This document shows, in pieces, positions 19,454-28,334 of a DNA stretch of 64,000 nucleotides; positions within the stretch are counted from its first letter, which is position 1; each line of letters opens with the position of its first letter. Made by a program: the position numbers and the translations under genes. The notes beneath the pieces are model-generated. The model saw nothing but the letters and a program-made list of their open reading frames with translations. It made no database searches and had not been told where the DNA came from. Source of the DNA: an uncultured Cyclobacteriaceae bacterium (GTDB lineage: Bacteria; Bacteroidota; Bacteroidia; Cytophagales; Cyclobacteriaceae); assembly GCA_943788235.1 (NCBI GenBank), contig CALSPM010000002.1:657983-721982 (forward strand), read 5' to 3'.

Positions 19454-20314
19454 TTAAAAATTTCCGGTCCATCGGATCGCATTTGCAAGCAACTGCTGAA
19501 AATTTTGATGCCTAAATGTGATCGGTGAATGCCCCAGTGCAGTATAAAATACCTTGCCCTCTTTTTGCTCGTGATACCAAACAATCGGATGGTCTTGCCC
19601 CATACCCCAATTTTTATCCTTTACTAAAAAACTAATATTACCACTTAAATCATAAGTAGCTTCATCTACAGTGTACAGTACCGAACTCGTTTGGGCTCTC
19701 GGGTTATCATAAAAACAATACCATTCATCGGCCAAATCAAAAGTATCCAGCAAACCATCAGATAACTGATGGTTCACAGCATCCCGGTCTAAATACAACA
19801 TTGCGGTGTCTAAATCTTGACCTATATTGTGATGCGAAAAATGAGCCTGCAGCACCTCATCCTCATACCATGCCCATTGATGAGAATCATCCCCTGCTGC
19901 ATGAACACCGATAAATCCGCCACCGTCCTCGATCCATTGTTTGAAAATAGTCCTTTGGTCATCCGTTAACACTTTTCCACTTGTATTGTTCCAGATTACG
20001 ACTTGAAAATGTGCCAATTGAAGCTCATTAAAAACACCAGCATCTTCTGTCGCAAAAACCTTCCAGCCATTTTCATGACCTATTTGTTCATAGATAGGCA
20101 GAGAAGCCTCAATCGCATCAGAGTGCCTAAATCCATTGGCTTTTGAAAAGACCAAAATTGATTTTTCACCTAGATTCAAGGGCAATTCAATCGGATCCGT
20201 ATGGTAAAAATTTATTCCTCGCTTTGCTTTATAAATGAAGATACCGATAAACAATATGATACATAAAAAAGCTCCGACAAAACCATAAAAAAGATATTTA
20301 AATGTATTTTCCAT
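19454..20314 (-). CDS. ThuA-like domain protein, membrane-anchored
   Basis: 286-aa protein with one N-terminal membrane helix (about residues 6-30, YLFYGFVGAFLCIILFIGIF) and a ThuA/class I glutamine-amidotransferase-like domain. Typical blocks are LVFSKANGFRHSDAIEASLP, VVIWNNTSGKVL, GGFIGVHAAGD, WYCFYDNPRA and FYTALGHSPITF. ThuA-like domains occur in many Bacteroidota surface proteins linked to sugar utilisation; the activity is not established. The anchor suggests a periplasmic location. Confidence 0.88.
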   Translation of the reverse strand: MENTFKYLFYGFVGAFLCIILFIGIFIYKAKRGINFYHTDPIELPLNLGEKSILVFSKANGFRHSDAIEASLPIYEQIGHENGWKVFATEDAGVFNELQLAHFQVVIWNNTSGKVLTDDQRTIFKQWIEDGGGFIGVHAAGDDSHQWAWYEDEVLQAHFSHHNIGQDLDTAMLYLDRDAVNHQLSDGLLDTFDLADEWYCFYDNPRAQTSSVLYTVDEATYDLSGNISFLVKDKNWGMGQDHPIVWYHEQKEGKVFYTALGHSPITFRHQNFQQLLANAIRWTGNF

Positions 20315-20647
20315 TTGAAGCGTCTAGTTAATGACAAAAAAGGCGTAAATGATGTAAAAAGTTTATTTGTCAACGTTCCTCATATACCTAATTAGAAATA
20401 TCCAAACCTACTATTTTGTTTTTTTTACACGAAAAAGATAGTTAATTAAGCCTGGAATTCACCATAAAATTGCAGTATTAAAAAAACTATTTTGAGGATT
20501 ATATACAGTTAAAGTAAGGCCTCATGGCTGATAAGAAATCGCAGAATTCCGTACTAAATAGAATGACTTAGTCATCACATCACACTTTTTCGTAAAAAGA
20601 ATTATCATAAAAAATTATGCAGACTCTCAATCTTCTACTTATAAACA
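20315..20647. other. Intergenic stretch without a recognisable gene
   Basis: 333 bp of AT-rich sequence between the ThuA gene and the end of the GH16 gene. No gene, repeat or protein remnant was found in any frame. Confidence 0.5.
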
Positions 20648-21535
20648 CTAATTTGATTGAAAGACCCGGATATAATCTACCAACATGTATTGTGGAAATA
20701 CAGTTGATATATTAGGACTTCCTGGCCAACTACCTCCTACGGCAATATTTAATATGAACCAAAAGGGCTGATTGAATTCACTCAAATAAGCAGGCGTGAT
20801 ATCTATTGTATTGAAAACTACATCATCGCGCAACCATTTAATTTGAGTTTCATCCCATTCAATTGAAAAGACGTGAAATTCGTCATTGTAGATACCCTCA
20901 CTCAACTTTGACGAAGCTCCATAATCAGCCTTAAAACCATTATCCTGCCAATGTACTGTCCCATGGATGGTGTTATCTCTCCCACTGGGATCTCCTCCTA
21001 CAAGCTCCATAATATCAATTTCACCACATTGAGGCCATCCTACCTCAGCATGATTGCTACCCAACATCCAGAAAGCAGGCCAAAGACCTTGACCATAAGG
21101 TAGATTGGCTCTGATATCAATTCTACCATATTTGAACTCTTGCTTACCCTTTGATATCAATTTAGAAGAGGTATAACCTTTCCCACTGAGTTGTTCTTTT
21201 TTGGCTTCTATCACTAAATAATCATCTTCAAGCATATATGCATTATCCCCAGTATAATATTGCAGTTCGGCATTGCCCCATCCACACTGTGAAGGACATC
21301 CATCTCCATTTTGAAAAGTCCAATTATCGATATTTATAGTCGATTGATCAAATTCATCTTGCCATATCAAAGTCATTCCCTCATAAGTTATAGGCGTTTT
21401 GTAGCCGGTCTCAGGAATAGTCGGTGGTCCAGTAGTTGAATTGTCTACATCATCTAGCGGTGTAGTTGAATCGGAACAACAAGAGATTTGTAGCATTAGG
21501 ACACTTAAGAAAAAAAAGAAAAAAGATCGCATCAT
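20648..21535 (-). CDS. Glycoside hydrolase family 16 beta-glucanase lipoprotein
   Basis: About 295-aa secreted endo-beta-glucanase (laminarinase-like). I start at the ATG giving MMRSFFFFFLSVLML, because it yields a proper signal with a lipobox-like ISCC; an upstream ATG adds 13 unlikely residues. A Thr/Pro linker is followed by the GH16 domain: LIWQDEFDQSTINIDNW, CGWGNAELQYYTGDNAYM, GRIDIRANLPYGQGLWPAFW and the catalytic motif GEIDIMELVG (nucleophile and acid Glu). It ends with FILNIAVGGSWPG and MLVDYIRVFQ. A dead SusC gene lies directly upstream on the same strand, so this was probably part of a polysaccharide utilisation locus for a beta-1,3/1,4-glucan. Confidence 0.92.
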   Translation of the reverse strand: MMRSFFFFFLSVLMLQISCCSDSTTPLDDVDNSTTGPPTIPETGYKTPITYEGMTLIWQDEFDQSTINIDNWTFQNGDGCPSQCGWGNAELQYYTGDNAYMLEDDYLVIEAKKEQLSGKGYTSSKLISKGKQEFKYGRIDIRANLPYGQGLWPAFWMLGSNHAEVGWPQCGEIDIMELVGGDPSGRDNTIHGTVHWQDNGFKADYGASSKLSEGIYNDEFHVFSIEWDETQIKWLRDDVVFNTIDITPAYLSEFNQPFWFILNIAVGGSWPGSPNISTVFPQYMLVDYIRVFQSN

Positions 21536-21610
21536 ATTAAGGTTAAATAAAAGGGTATTAAATTCAATGTGCAAATTTAATTTATTAAAATGAAATTATT
21601 GTATTTATAC

Positions 21611-21930
21611 GGTTGTAACCGAACTACCGCCTTAAAGAGCTCTCCTTTTTTTGGATTCGGTAACCCAGTACTGTAATTTCTTGTAATTCGGTAAAGTCTT
21701 CAGCCAAAATAAAATCTATTATGGATCGCGAGCCGATGATCACCTCCTACGTCTGGAGACCTATGAAAGTATATCCAAATATCCCCCCCTTATTCCGGAA
21801 CACTCAATATAAATTGCCCATCTAAATCATTAATCGTAGCCGTATTTTTGCCTTCTAACATTACGTTAACACTACGAAGTTCACCCCCATCTTCTCTAGA
21901 GACCTTTCCTGAAATCAACTTTTGTCTTAA
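21611..21930 (-). pseudogene. Decayed SusC/RagA-type TonB receptor, N-terminal remnant
   Basis: One minus-strand frame reads QKLISGKVSREDGGELRSVN, then VMLEGKNTATINDLDGQF and ILSVPE followed by a stop. After a second stop it continues IIDFILAEDFTELQEITVLG and YRIQKKESS. This is the carboxypeptidase-regulatory-like domain plus the LxEVVVVGYGxQKK junction that open SusC proteins. The stops (TAA after SVPE, TAG in QT*EV) lie in a single frame, so they are nonsense mutations rather than frameshifts. The plug, barrel and any SusD gene are missing; GH16 starts about 75 bp further on. Confidence 0.85.
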
Positions 21931-22294
21931 TTACATATTACAAAAGAGCAAATACGCTGTTCCAAAGAATATTATTTTTTTATAGTTCTTATCAAAGCTA
22001 AAGATTTATGGGTCATTGGTGAAAAAATCAAATACTTACACCAACGTAAAATGACTTCTTAATATTCTTTTAAGAATTCATTTTATTTGGTAAATAAAAA
22101 ATTACAATCGTTTAAAATAATATTTAAGGTATTAATTCAAATGAACAGCAAATAAAAAAAGAAAAAGCAGAAAATAATAAGCAACTATTCTTTCTCAATT
22201 TGTACCTCTTAATGTTCTGATAACGATGTGGCTTTTTTCAGATACACTTTTTGACTTGACAAGATCCATAATGACGTTCTTTCAGTTTCCTCAT
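21931..22294. other. Intergenic stretch, upstream side of the SusC remnant
   Basis: About 360 bp of very AT-rich DNA. The part next to the remnant (to about 21963) still reads as a signal-like AYLLFCNM before a stop, presumably the former signal peptide. I see nothing else. Confidence 0.4.
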
Positions 22295-22717
22295 TTAATA
22301 CATATCATATTGACTTTGAATGATAGCTCTTTGACGCAATAGGTTTTGCTGAAATTTTTGACTTTCACCTTTGTCTTCTATCAATAATTTCAACCGCCAA
22401 GGCTGACAATAAAGTTGCAAGTAATCTGTCCCTTTAAACATGGAGATGAGCCGGTAAGGAAATGCTAAGATGCTCGGTTCTTGACTTACGCCCAACCAAA
22501 TCAAAAGACCTTTTTTTCGAAGTTCAATTTTACAACTAAATACATCCGATTGTTTGTTTACTATGGCTATGATTTCGTCATCAACATCGATCAAAGTAAA
22601 TCCCTGTATGCTGGGATTGGCTGGACTGATTTTGTCGGGAGATACTAAGGTGCTTCCCACCAAGTCTCTTATTTTCGAAAGCATTGCCGTATCTGGATTT
22701 GAAAGATTGAAAAGCAT
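22295..22717 (-). CDS. Hypothetical protein
   Basis: 140-aa protein without a domain I recognise. It alternates short beta-like strands (GFTLIDVDDEIIAIVNKQ, FSCKIELRKKGLLIWLGV, LQLYCQPWRLKLLIEDKG) and ends in a charged helix. No signal or membrane segment. It is divergent from the 2OG oxygenase gene, 146 bp away, and the intact frame suggests a real gene. Confidence 0.55.
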   Translation of the reverse strand: MLFNLSNPDTAMLSKIRDLVGSTLVSPDKISPANPSIQGFTLIDVDDEIIAIVNKQSDVFSCKIELRKKGLLIWLGVSQEPSILAFPYRLISMFKGTDYLQLYCQPWRLKLLIEDKGESQKFQQNLLRQRAIIQSQYDMY

Positions 22718-22805
22718 ATTATTTTTTTTACAAAAAAAACCTAATCCCCGTAAAACAGAAGAATTAGCCTAAATATCTGAACAAATTAGATTACTTTGAT
22801 TTTTT

Positions 22806-22813
22806 TATATTTG
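22806..22813 (+). promoter_or_regulatory. Bacteroidota-type -7 promoter box
   Basis: TATATTTG matches TAnnTTTG and lies 50 bp before the ATG of the 2OG-Fe(II) oxygenase. A clear -33 TTG at the proper distance was not found. Confidence 0.4.
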
Positions 22814-22863
22814 CAATCTCTGAAAATCTACTAAAAATCTACATTATTATTAGCTTTACTTTC

Positions 22864-23820
22864 ATGACATCAAAAGCACACATTGCTACCGTAAATTACG
22901 AAGACTTGGTCTCTGATGATCCAGCTCGGAAATTAAACTTCATTGAGTATTTAGGAAACTCCTTGTCTGAAATCGGATTTGTATTAGTAAGGAATCATGG
23001 AGTTACAGAAGCTTTACGTAATGAACTTTTCAGTGCTTCTAAAAAATTCTTCGACCTCCCCGACGAGGTCAAATCTAAGTATGAATTTCCAGCGTTGGCT
23101 GGGCAAAGAGGTTACATTGGTAAATTTAAAGAAAGAGCCAAAGGATTTAAAACCCCAGATATGAAAGAGTTTTATCATATTGGTCAAACAATCAAAAATG
23201 CCATTGGACCTGATTATCCTCCTAATATTTGGCCTGAAGAAGTGCCCGAACTTAAAGAGGTTAGCCTACGCATTTATCAAACATTTGAAGAAACTGGGCG
23301 AAAATTACTCCAAGCCATAGCTTTGTATTTAGACCTTTCGGAAAATTTTTTTAATGAAAAAATTTATACCGGCAATTCTATATTAAGATTGCTTCATTAC
23401 TTTCCAGTAAAAGACATTTCAAAACTGCCAGCAGGATCTGTTAGAGCAGCCGCACATGAAGATATCAATTTGATTACCTTGCTCATGGGAGGAAGTGCTG
23501 AAGGATTGCAAGCAAAGACCAAAGCTGGAAAATGGATTGATGTTAATCCTCTGTCTGATCAAATAGTTGTAAATATTGGTGACATGCTTCAGCGACTGAC
23601 CAACGGCCAACTGATTTCGACCAGTCACCGCGTGATCAATAAAAATCTGCTATTAATGAAAAAATCAAGATATTCAACACCTTTTTTCCTACATCCCGTT
23701 CCGAGTATGGACTTGAGTGCTCTACCTAGTACCGTAAACCAGCAGCAACCCAAAAAATTTCAAGATATGACGGCGGGTGAATACTTAAATGAACGTCTCA
23801 AACAACTGGGGCTAAAATAA
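22864..23820 (+). CDS. Isopenicillin N synthase-like 2OG-Fe(II) oxygenase
   Basis: 318-aa non-heme iron oxygenase of the IPNS/2OG family. The N-terminal DIOX_N part contains the SEIGFVLVRNHGV motif. The core carries the iron ligands in AAHEDINLITLL (His198, Asp200) and TSHRVIN (His255), with SRYSTPFFLHP near the 2OG-binding end. The cytoplasmic substrate is unknown. Its stop is 5 bp before the tryptophan 2,3-dioxygenase ATG, so both are probably co-transcribed; a role near tryptophan or kynurenine metabolism is an inference from this pairing. Confidence 0.88.
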   Translation: MTSKAHIATVNYEDLVSDDPARKLNFIEYLGNSLSEIGFVLVRNHGVTEALRNELFSASKKFFDLPDEVKSKYEFPALAGQRGYIGKFKERAKGFKTPDMKEFYHIGQTIKNAIGPDYPPNIWPEEVPELKEVSLRIYQTFEETGRKLLQAIALYLDLSENFFNEKIYTGNSILRLLHYFPVKDISKLPAGSVRAAAHEDINLITLLMGGSAEGLQAKTKAGKWIDVNPLSDQIVVNIGDMLQRLTNGQLISTSHRVINKNLLLMKKSRYSTPFFLHPVPSMDLSALPSTVNQQQPKKFQDMTAGEYLNERLKQLGLK

Positions 23821-23825
23821 AAAAT

Positions 23826-24776
23826 ATGAATCCTAAAACAGTAAGTTTAATTGATTCGCTTCAAAAGAAATACGACGATACTGGAGAGGATCTCAATATT
23901 CATTTAGAAGGGTTATTACATGCAAAACCGATCACCTACTGGGATTACATACAACTTGAATCTCTTCTAGGTACCCAAAATCCAAGAACCAAGCATCCCG
24001 ATGAAATGGTATTCATTGTATACCACCAAACCACTGAGTTAATCTTTAAAATGATTTTATGGGAGATCGATCAAATAGCGATAAAAAAGGATTTAAAGCC
24101 TGCCTTTTTTATTGAAAAATTGACCCGGATCAGTAGATATTTCGATTTACTTTCGAATTCATTTGAAATCATGAATGAAGGTATGCACGTAGATCAATTC
24201 ATGAAATTTCGTACTACATTAACGCCCTCCTCTGGCTTTCAAAGTGCCCAATATAGATTAATTGAATTTTCCTCAACTGAGCTGATCAATTTAATTGATA
24301 TACGTTTTAGAGCGACTATTGATCGAAATACCCCCTTTGAACACGCCTATGACCATCTTTACTGGCAAGCTGCGGGGAAAAATCATGATACCGGTGTCAA
24401 GTCGACGATGCTCATTGAGTTTCAAGAAAAGTATATGGATGATTTCATTACCTTTATGAAATATTACCATCAAACCAATCTCTGGACTCGATTTAAAGAA
24501 CTGCCTAAAGAAATTCAAAATGAGTTTGAATTGCGCAACGCCATGCGCCATTATGACCATACTGTCAATGTCAAATGGGTAATGTTTCACTATAAAACAG
24601 CTGCCAAATACTTGAAAAGTACCACAAACGTGAAGGCTACTGGAGGCAGTAATTGGCAAAAATATATGCATCCAAAATACCAAAAACGCATCTTCTTTCC
24701 TGATTTATGGACTTCTGAAGAGCAAAACCAATGGGGTATAGATAATTTGAAACATTATAATATTTTAGAAAAATAA
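23826..24776 (+). CDS. kynA: Tryptophan 2,3-dioxygenase
   Basis: 316-aa heme enzyme opening the indole ring of L-tryptophan to N-formylkynurenine, the first step of the kynurenine pathway. Family features: ITYWDYIQLESLLGTQNPRT, the substrate region MVFIVYHQTTELIFKMILWE, SSGFQSAQYRLIE, the heme-histidine region MRHYDHTVNVKWVMFHY and the Gly-Ser motif KATGGSNWQKYM. It is somewhat longer than the roughly 280 aa of many bacterial TDOs. No kynureninase or kynurenine monooxygenase is adjacent. Confidence 0.9.
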   Translation: MNPKTVSLIDSLQKKYDDTGEDLNIHLEGLLHAKPITYWDYIQLESLLGTQNPRTKHPDEMVFIVYHQTTELIFKMILWEIDQIAIKKDLKPAFFIEKLTRISRYFDLLSNSFEIMNEGMHVDQFMKFRTTLTPSSGFQSAQYRLIEFSSTELINLIDIRFRATIDRNTPFEHAYDHLYWQAAGKNHDTGVKSTMLIEFQEKYMDDFITFMKYYHQTNLWTRFKELPKEIQNEFELRNAMRHYDHTVNVKWVMFHYKTAAKYLKSTTNVKATGGSNWQKYMHPKYQKRIFFPDLWTSEEQNQWGIDNLKHYNILEK

Positions 24777-24784
24777 ATAATCCT

Positions 24785-27604
24785 TTGACCGAATTTAAAT
24801 TACACCTATCCACCCATAAAATAGGGCTGCGGATCCTTTTTTCAGTACTATTATTACTCTTAGAATTGGGCAAAATAAGCGCGCAAATAATACCCACTTC
24901 ACCGCACGAAAAAGCATGGGTGGATAGTCTTATGACTACCCTAAGTATTCGAAAACAAATAGCCCAATCTTTTATGGCTGCCGCATACACTCACAATGAT
25001 GAACCAAATGCTGAAATTATAGGTTTAATCCAAGATTTAGGAATCGGTGGTATTATTTTCATGCAAGGAAATCCTATCGATCAAGTCAAGATCAATACGA
25101 CCTATCAAAAAGAATCTAAAATACCCCTCTTTATGGCAACTGATGCCGAATGGGGGCTCAGTATGAGATTATCCCAGACATCGGATTTTCCTTTTCAAAT
25201 GGCTCTTGGGGCCCTAGCGGATAATGATCTTATTTATGATATGGGATTTGAAATCGGGCTTCAAATGCGTCAATTAGGTCTGCACATTAATTTTGCCCCA
25301 GTCATTGACATCAATAATAATCCCCTTAATCCAGTCATTAATTATCGTTCTTTTGGAGAAAGTCGCACACGTGTGACCCAAAAATCAATCGCTTACATGA
25401 AGGGCCTGGAAGCGGCCGGTATCATGGCTGTGGCGAAACATTTCCCAGGTCATGGTGATACACAAACAGATTCACATCATAGTTTACCCATCATTGAGCA
25501 CGAAAGAGCACGATTGGACAGCATCGAACTCTATCCTTTTTGGAAACTTATCCAGGAAGATGTTGCGGGTATCATGATGGCACACATAAATGTCCCCGCT
25601 TTAGATACTACACCCAAACAGGCCGCCACCTTATCTAAAAAAATAGTCACTGACCTATTGAAAACGGAAATGGGGTTTAAAGGATTGGTCTTTACCGATG
25701 CTATGAATATGAAAGGAGTTACCTCGGGTTATGATTTGGGTGAACCTGAATTAATGGCATACTTGGCCGGAAATGATATCATTGAATTTTCTTTAAACAT
25801 CAGCGCATCCATTGCGCAAATCGAAGAAGCTCTTAAAACAGGAAGCCTCAGTACCGATCAAGTTAAGCTAAAGTGTAGACGTATTTTACATCAAAAGTAC
25901 AAACTTGGGCTTCACAAAAAGTCCTTTCAAAAATCAGAAAATTTCATTCAAGATATCAACAACCAAACAGCAATAGACTTAAATAATACTTTGGCCAAGG
26001 CTTCCTTAACGGTATTAAAAAGACAATTCTTGGGATTGCCAATGGAGGGTAAAATAGCCACCTTGTCTATCAATACCGATACAATAGCACCGTTCCAAAA
26101 AGAGGCGATCCGATTAGGCTATAAAAACCACTTTTACCTACCCAATAAAGCAAATCAAGAGCAAATCAATGAAATAGAAAGAAAACTAGAAGATTTCGAG
26201 CGCATATATCTCGGTGTTATCCAGTCAGGTCCTCGTCCCTACGGTCAAATGAAAATATCAAATCAAAATTTGACCTTTGTCAACGAACTAGCACAAGACT
26301 CCCGTGTGATGATCGGCTGGTTTGGGAATCCGTATACCTTAAACCAATTTAACACCCTTCACCAAGCATCAGATTTGGTCATAGGCTACCAAAACAATCC
26401 AGCTACTCAAGCTGCTATGACCCAGCTATTTTTAGGAGATGGTGTGGCCTCAGGTACCTTGCCTGTAACGGTCAACTCGTATTTTAAATTGGGTGATGGC
26501 ATGATTATTAATAAAAAGCCAGAAGTAGGTGCCGCACAATTCGATACCTACTTACCCCTTTTGCAGAACAAAAAAGTGGGGCTCGTAGTCAATCAAACTT
26601 CTACCATTGGATCCCGACATTTAGTAGATACTTTATTGAGTTTAGGTATTCAGATAAGGAAAATTTTTGCTCCTGAACATGGATTTAGGGGCGATATGCA
26701 TGATGGTGCCACCATCCATGACAACATAGATCAGTCAACAGGATTGCCTATCATTTCGATTTATGGCAAACAAAAAAAACCAAGTCCTGAGCAATTGAAA
26801 GATCTTGACATCCTTATTTTTGATATTCAAGACGTCGGCGCCCGCTTCTACACGTTTATAAGCACCTTACATTACGTCATGGAGGCGGCAGCAGAAAATA
26901 ACAAAGAAGTGATCGTTCTCGACCGACCTAATCCCAATGGAGACTATGTAGATGGTCCGGTATTAAAACCTAAATTTAAATCCTTCGTAGGCATGCACCC
27001 TCTACCGATTGTGCATGGCCTCACGATCGGTGAACTCGCCAAAATGATCAATAATGAAGGATGGCTGGCAGCGGGCCAAAAATGTGATCTTGAAGTTATC
27101 AAAATAAAAAACTATTCACATGCAATCCCTTGGGCTTTAAAAATCCCACCTTCACCCAATCTCCCCAACGATCGAGCCGTGAGGTGGTATCCGTCACTCT
27201 GCCTTTTTGAAGCTACGGTTGTGAGTATAGGAAGAGGTACTTATGCTCCTTTTCAGCAATTGGGTGCTCCACAAATAAAAACTGATTTTAGTTTCACTCC
27301 CAAGTCTATCAAAGGAATGTCAGTATATCCCAAACATCTCGACATGGTTTGCTATGGAGAAGACCTCGCCGCCACTGAACCCATACCCAAGTTCAACCTT
27401 TCTCTGCTCATTAAGTACTATCATTTAATCAATATGGGACCTGATTTTTTCAATAGGAAAAAAACATTTAATCACCTCGCAGGTAACGATGAATTGATGC
27501 AGCAAATCATTGCAGGTTTGAGCAAAGAAGAAATCCAAGTAAGTTGGGCCGAAGATTTAGCTCAATATAGATTTTTGCGAAAAAAATATTTGCTTTATGA
27601 TTGA
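24785..27604 (+). CDS. Fusion of GH3 beta-N-acetylhexosaminidase (NagZ-type) and NamZ (DUF1343/GH171) exo-muramidase
   Basis: 939-aa exported protein with two glycosidases. A TTG start gives a signal (LRILFSVLLLLLELGKISAQ); no in-frame ATG precedes it. Residues about 30-390 are GH3: MATDAEWGLSMRL, the NagZ-type loop KHFPGHGDTQTDSHHSLP (about 218-235) and the nucleophile FTDAMNMKGV (Asp about 305). A GH3 C-terminal sandwich runs to about 575. Residues about 580-939 are DUF1343: GLVVNQTSTIG, IFAPEHGFRGDMHDG, DIQDVGARFYTFISTLHYVM, VLDRPNPNGDYVDGPVL and PPSPNLPN. NamZ removes terminal MurNAc and NagZ removes terminal GlcNAc from peptidoglycan chains, so one polypeptide could strip both sugars in turn. 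The convergent amidase supplies the third activity. Confidence 0.9.
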   Translation: MTEFKLHLSTHKIGLRILFSVLLLLLELGKISAQIIPTSPHEKAWVDSLMTTLSIRKQIAQSFMAAAYTHNDEPNAEIIGLIQDLGIGGIIFMQGNPIDQVKINTTYQKESKIPLFMATDAEWGLSMRLSQTSDFPFQMALGALADNDLIYDMGFEIGLQMRQLGLHINFAPVIDINNNPLNPVINYRSFGESRTRVTQKSIAYMKGLEAAGIMAVAKHFPGHGDTQTDSHHSLPIIEHERARLDSIELYPFWKLIQEDVAGIMMAHINVPALDTTPKQAATLSKKIVTDLLKTEMGFKGLVFTDAMNMKGVTSGYDLGEPELMAYLAGNDIIEFSLNISASIAQIEEALKTGSLSTDQVKLKCRRILHQKYKLGLHKKSFQKSENFIQDINNQTAIDLNNTLAKASLTVLKRQFLGLPMEGKIATLSINTDTIAPFQKEAIRLGYKNHFYLPNKANQEQINEIERKLEDFERIYLGVIQSGPRPYGQMKISNQNLTFVNELAQDSRVMIGWFGNPYTLNQFNTLHQASDLVIGYQNNPATQAAMTQLFLGDGVASGTLPVTVNSYFKLGDGMIINKKPEVGAAQFDTYLPLLQNKKVGLVVNQTSTIGSRHLVDTLLSLGIQIRKIFAPEHGFRGDMHDGATIHDNIDQSTGLPIISIYGKQKKPSPEQLKDLDILIFDIQDVGARFYTFISTLHYVMEAAAENNKEVIVLDRPNPNGDYVDGPVLKPKFKSFVGMHPLPIVHGLTIGELAKMINNEGWLAAGQKCDLEVIKIKNYSHAIPWALKIPPSPNLPNDRAVRWYPSLCLFEATVVSIGRGTYAPFQQLGAPQIKTDFSFTPKSIKGMSVYPKHLDMVCYGEDLAATEPIPKFNLSLLIKYYHLINMGPDFFNRKKTFNHLAGNDELMQQIIAGLSKEEIQVSWAEDLAQYRFLRKKYLLYD

Positions 27605-27636
27605 TTCAAATCGTAAACTTGAGTACTCTTTTTAAA

Positions 27637-28266
27637 TCAATATATACGCTTCCTCAAATCTTTCATAAATTCAACACCAGGATCAACCTTTTCTGTACGG
27701 TAGCTGGCATCTTTTTCAAGCCATAAGGGATGGTCCACAAAATCTTGATATTCATAATGGCCAATAACGAATTCAATGGGGTACTTTTTCTGAAGATAAG
27801 TAACCAACATCACATTAGCTTCTAACTGAGCTAGAGTGAGTTTTCCATCTGCTCCAGGTCCCACGTTTTCAATCCCTATCGCACAATGATTCAATCCAAT
27901 CACATGACGTGCCATAGTGGTTTCAGGCATTAATCTATAAATAGTCCCGTCGGTATCTACCAAGAATTGGGAGGATACATTCAATGAACCCGCAGATTGA
28001 ATATCCGCTCGAGCATTGGGTAAAGTACTAGGGTTGAACGTATTAAAGGTAGCTTCCATAGTGAGGATAGCAGTCCAGTGGACAACTACCATACGTGGTA
28101 AAATGGTAGGTTTTATTTGTGTTAATCCATAATGTGATGCCAAGTATTCAAGGGTCAACTCAATTCGTTGCTCATCAAAAGATATCGGCCGATCTATAAT
28201 TTTAGGTAAGGATGGATCCTGATAAAAAAGGGATTGCATCAGCAAAAAAGATAAAATTATCGGCAT
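27637..28266 (-). CDS. N-acetylmuramoyl-L-alanine amidase (Amidase_2 family)
   Basis: 209-aa probably exported zinc amidase that cuts the MurNAc-L-Ala bond of peptidoglycan. A short hydrophobic N-terminus (MPIILSFLLMQSLFY) is a likely signal. The Amidase_2 domain shows the zinc ligands in RMVVVHWTA, in RHVIGLNHCAIGIENVG and in KVDPGVEF (with Asp/His at the third position region), plus the HYEYQDFVDHP block. It converges with the NagZ-NamZ fusion at 33 bp, which makes a peptidoglycan-turnover unit. Confidence 0.88.
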   Translation of the reverse strand: MPIILSFLLMQSLFYQDPSLPKIIDRPISFDEQRIELTLEYLASHYGLTQIKPTILPRMVVVHWTAILTMEATFNTFNPSTLPNARADIQSAGSLNVSSQFLVDTDGTIYRLMPETTMARHVIGLNHCAIGIENVGPGADGKLTLAQLEANVMLVTYLQKKYPIEFVIGHYEYQDFVDHPLWLEKDASYRTEKVDPGVEFMKDLRKRIY

Positions 28267-28334
28267 TGGGTCAAAAGTCTAGAATGTCTTTTAATTAAAT
28301 TTACCAAAAAAATTCATTCAGACCGCTTTTTTCC

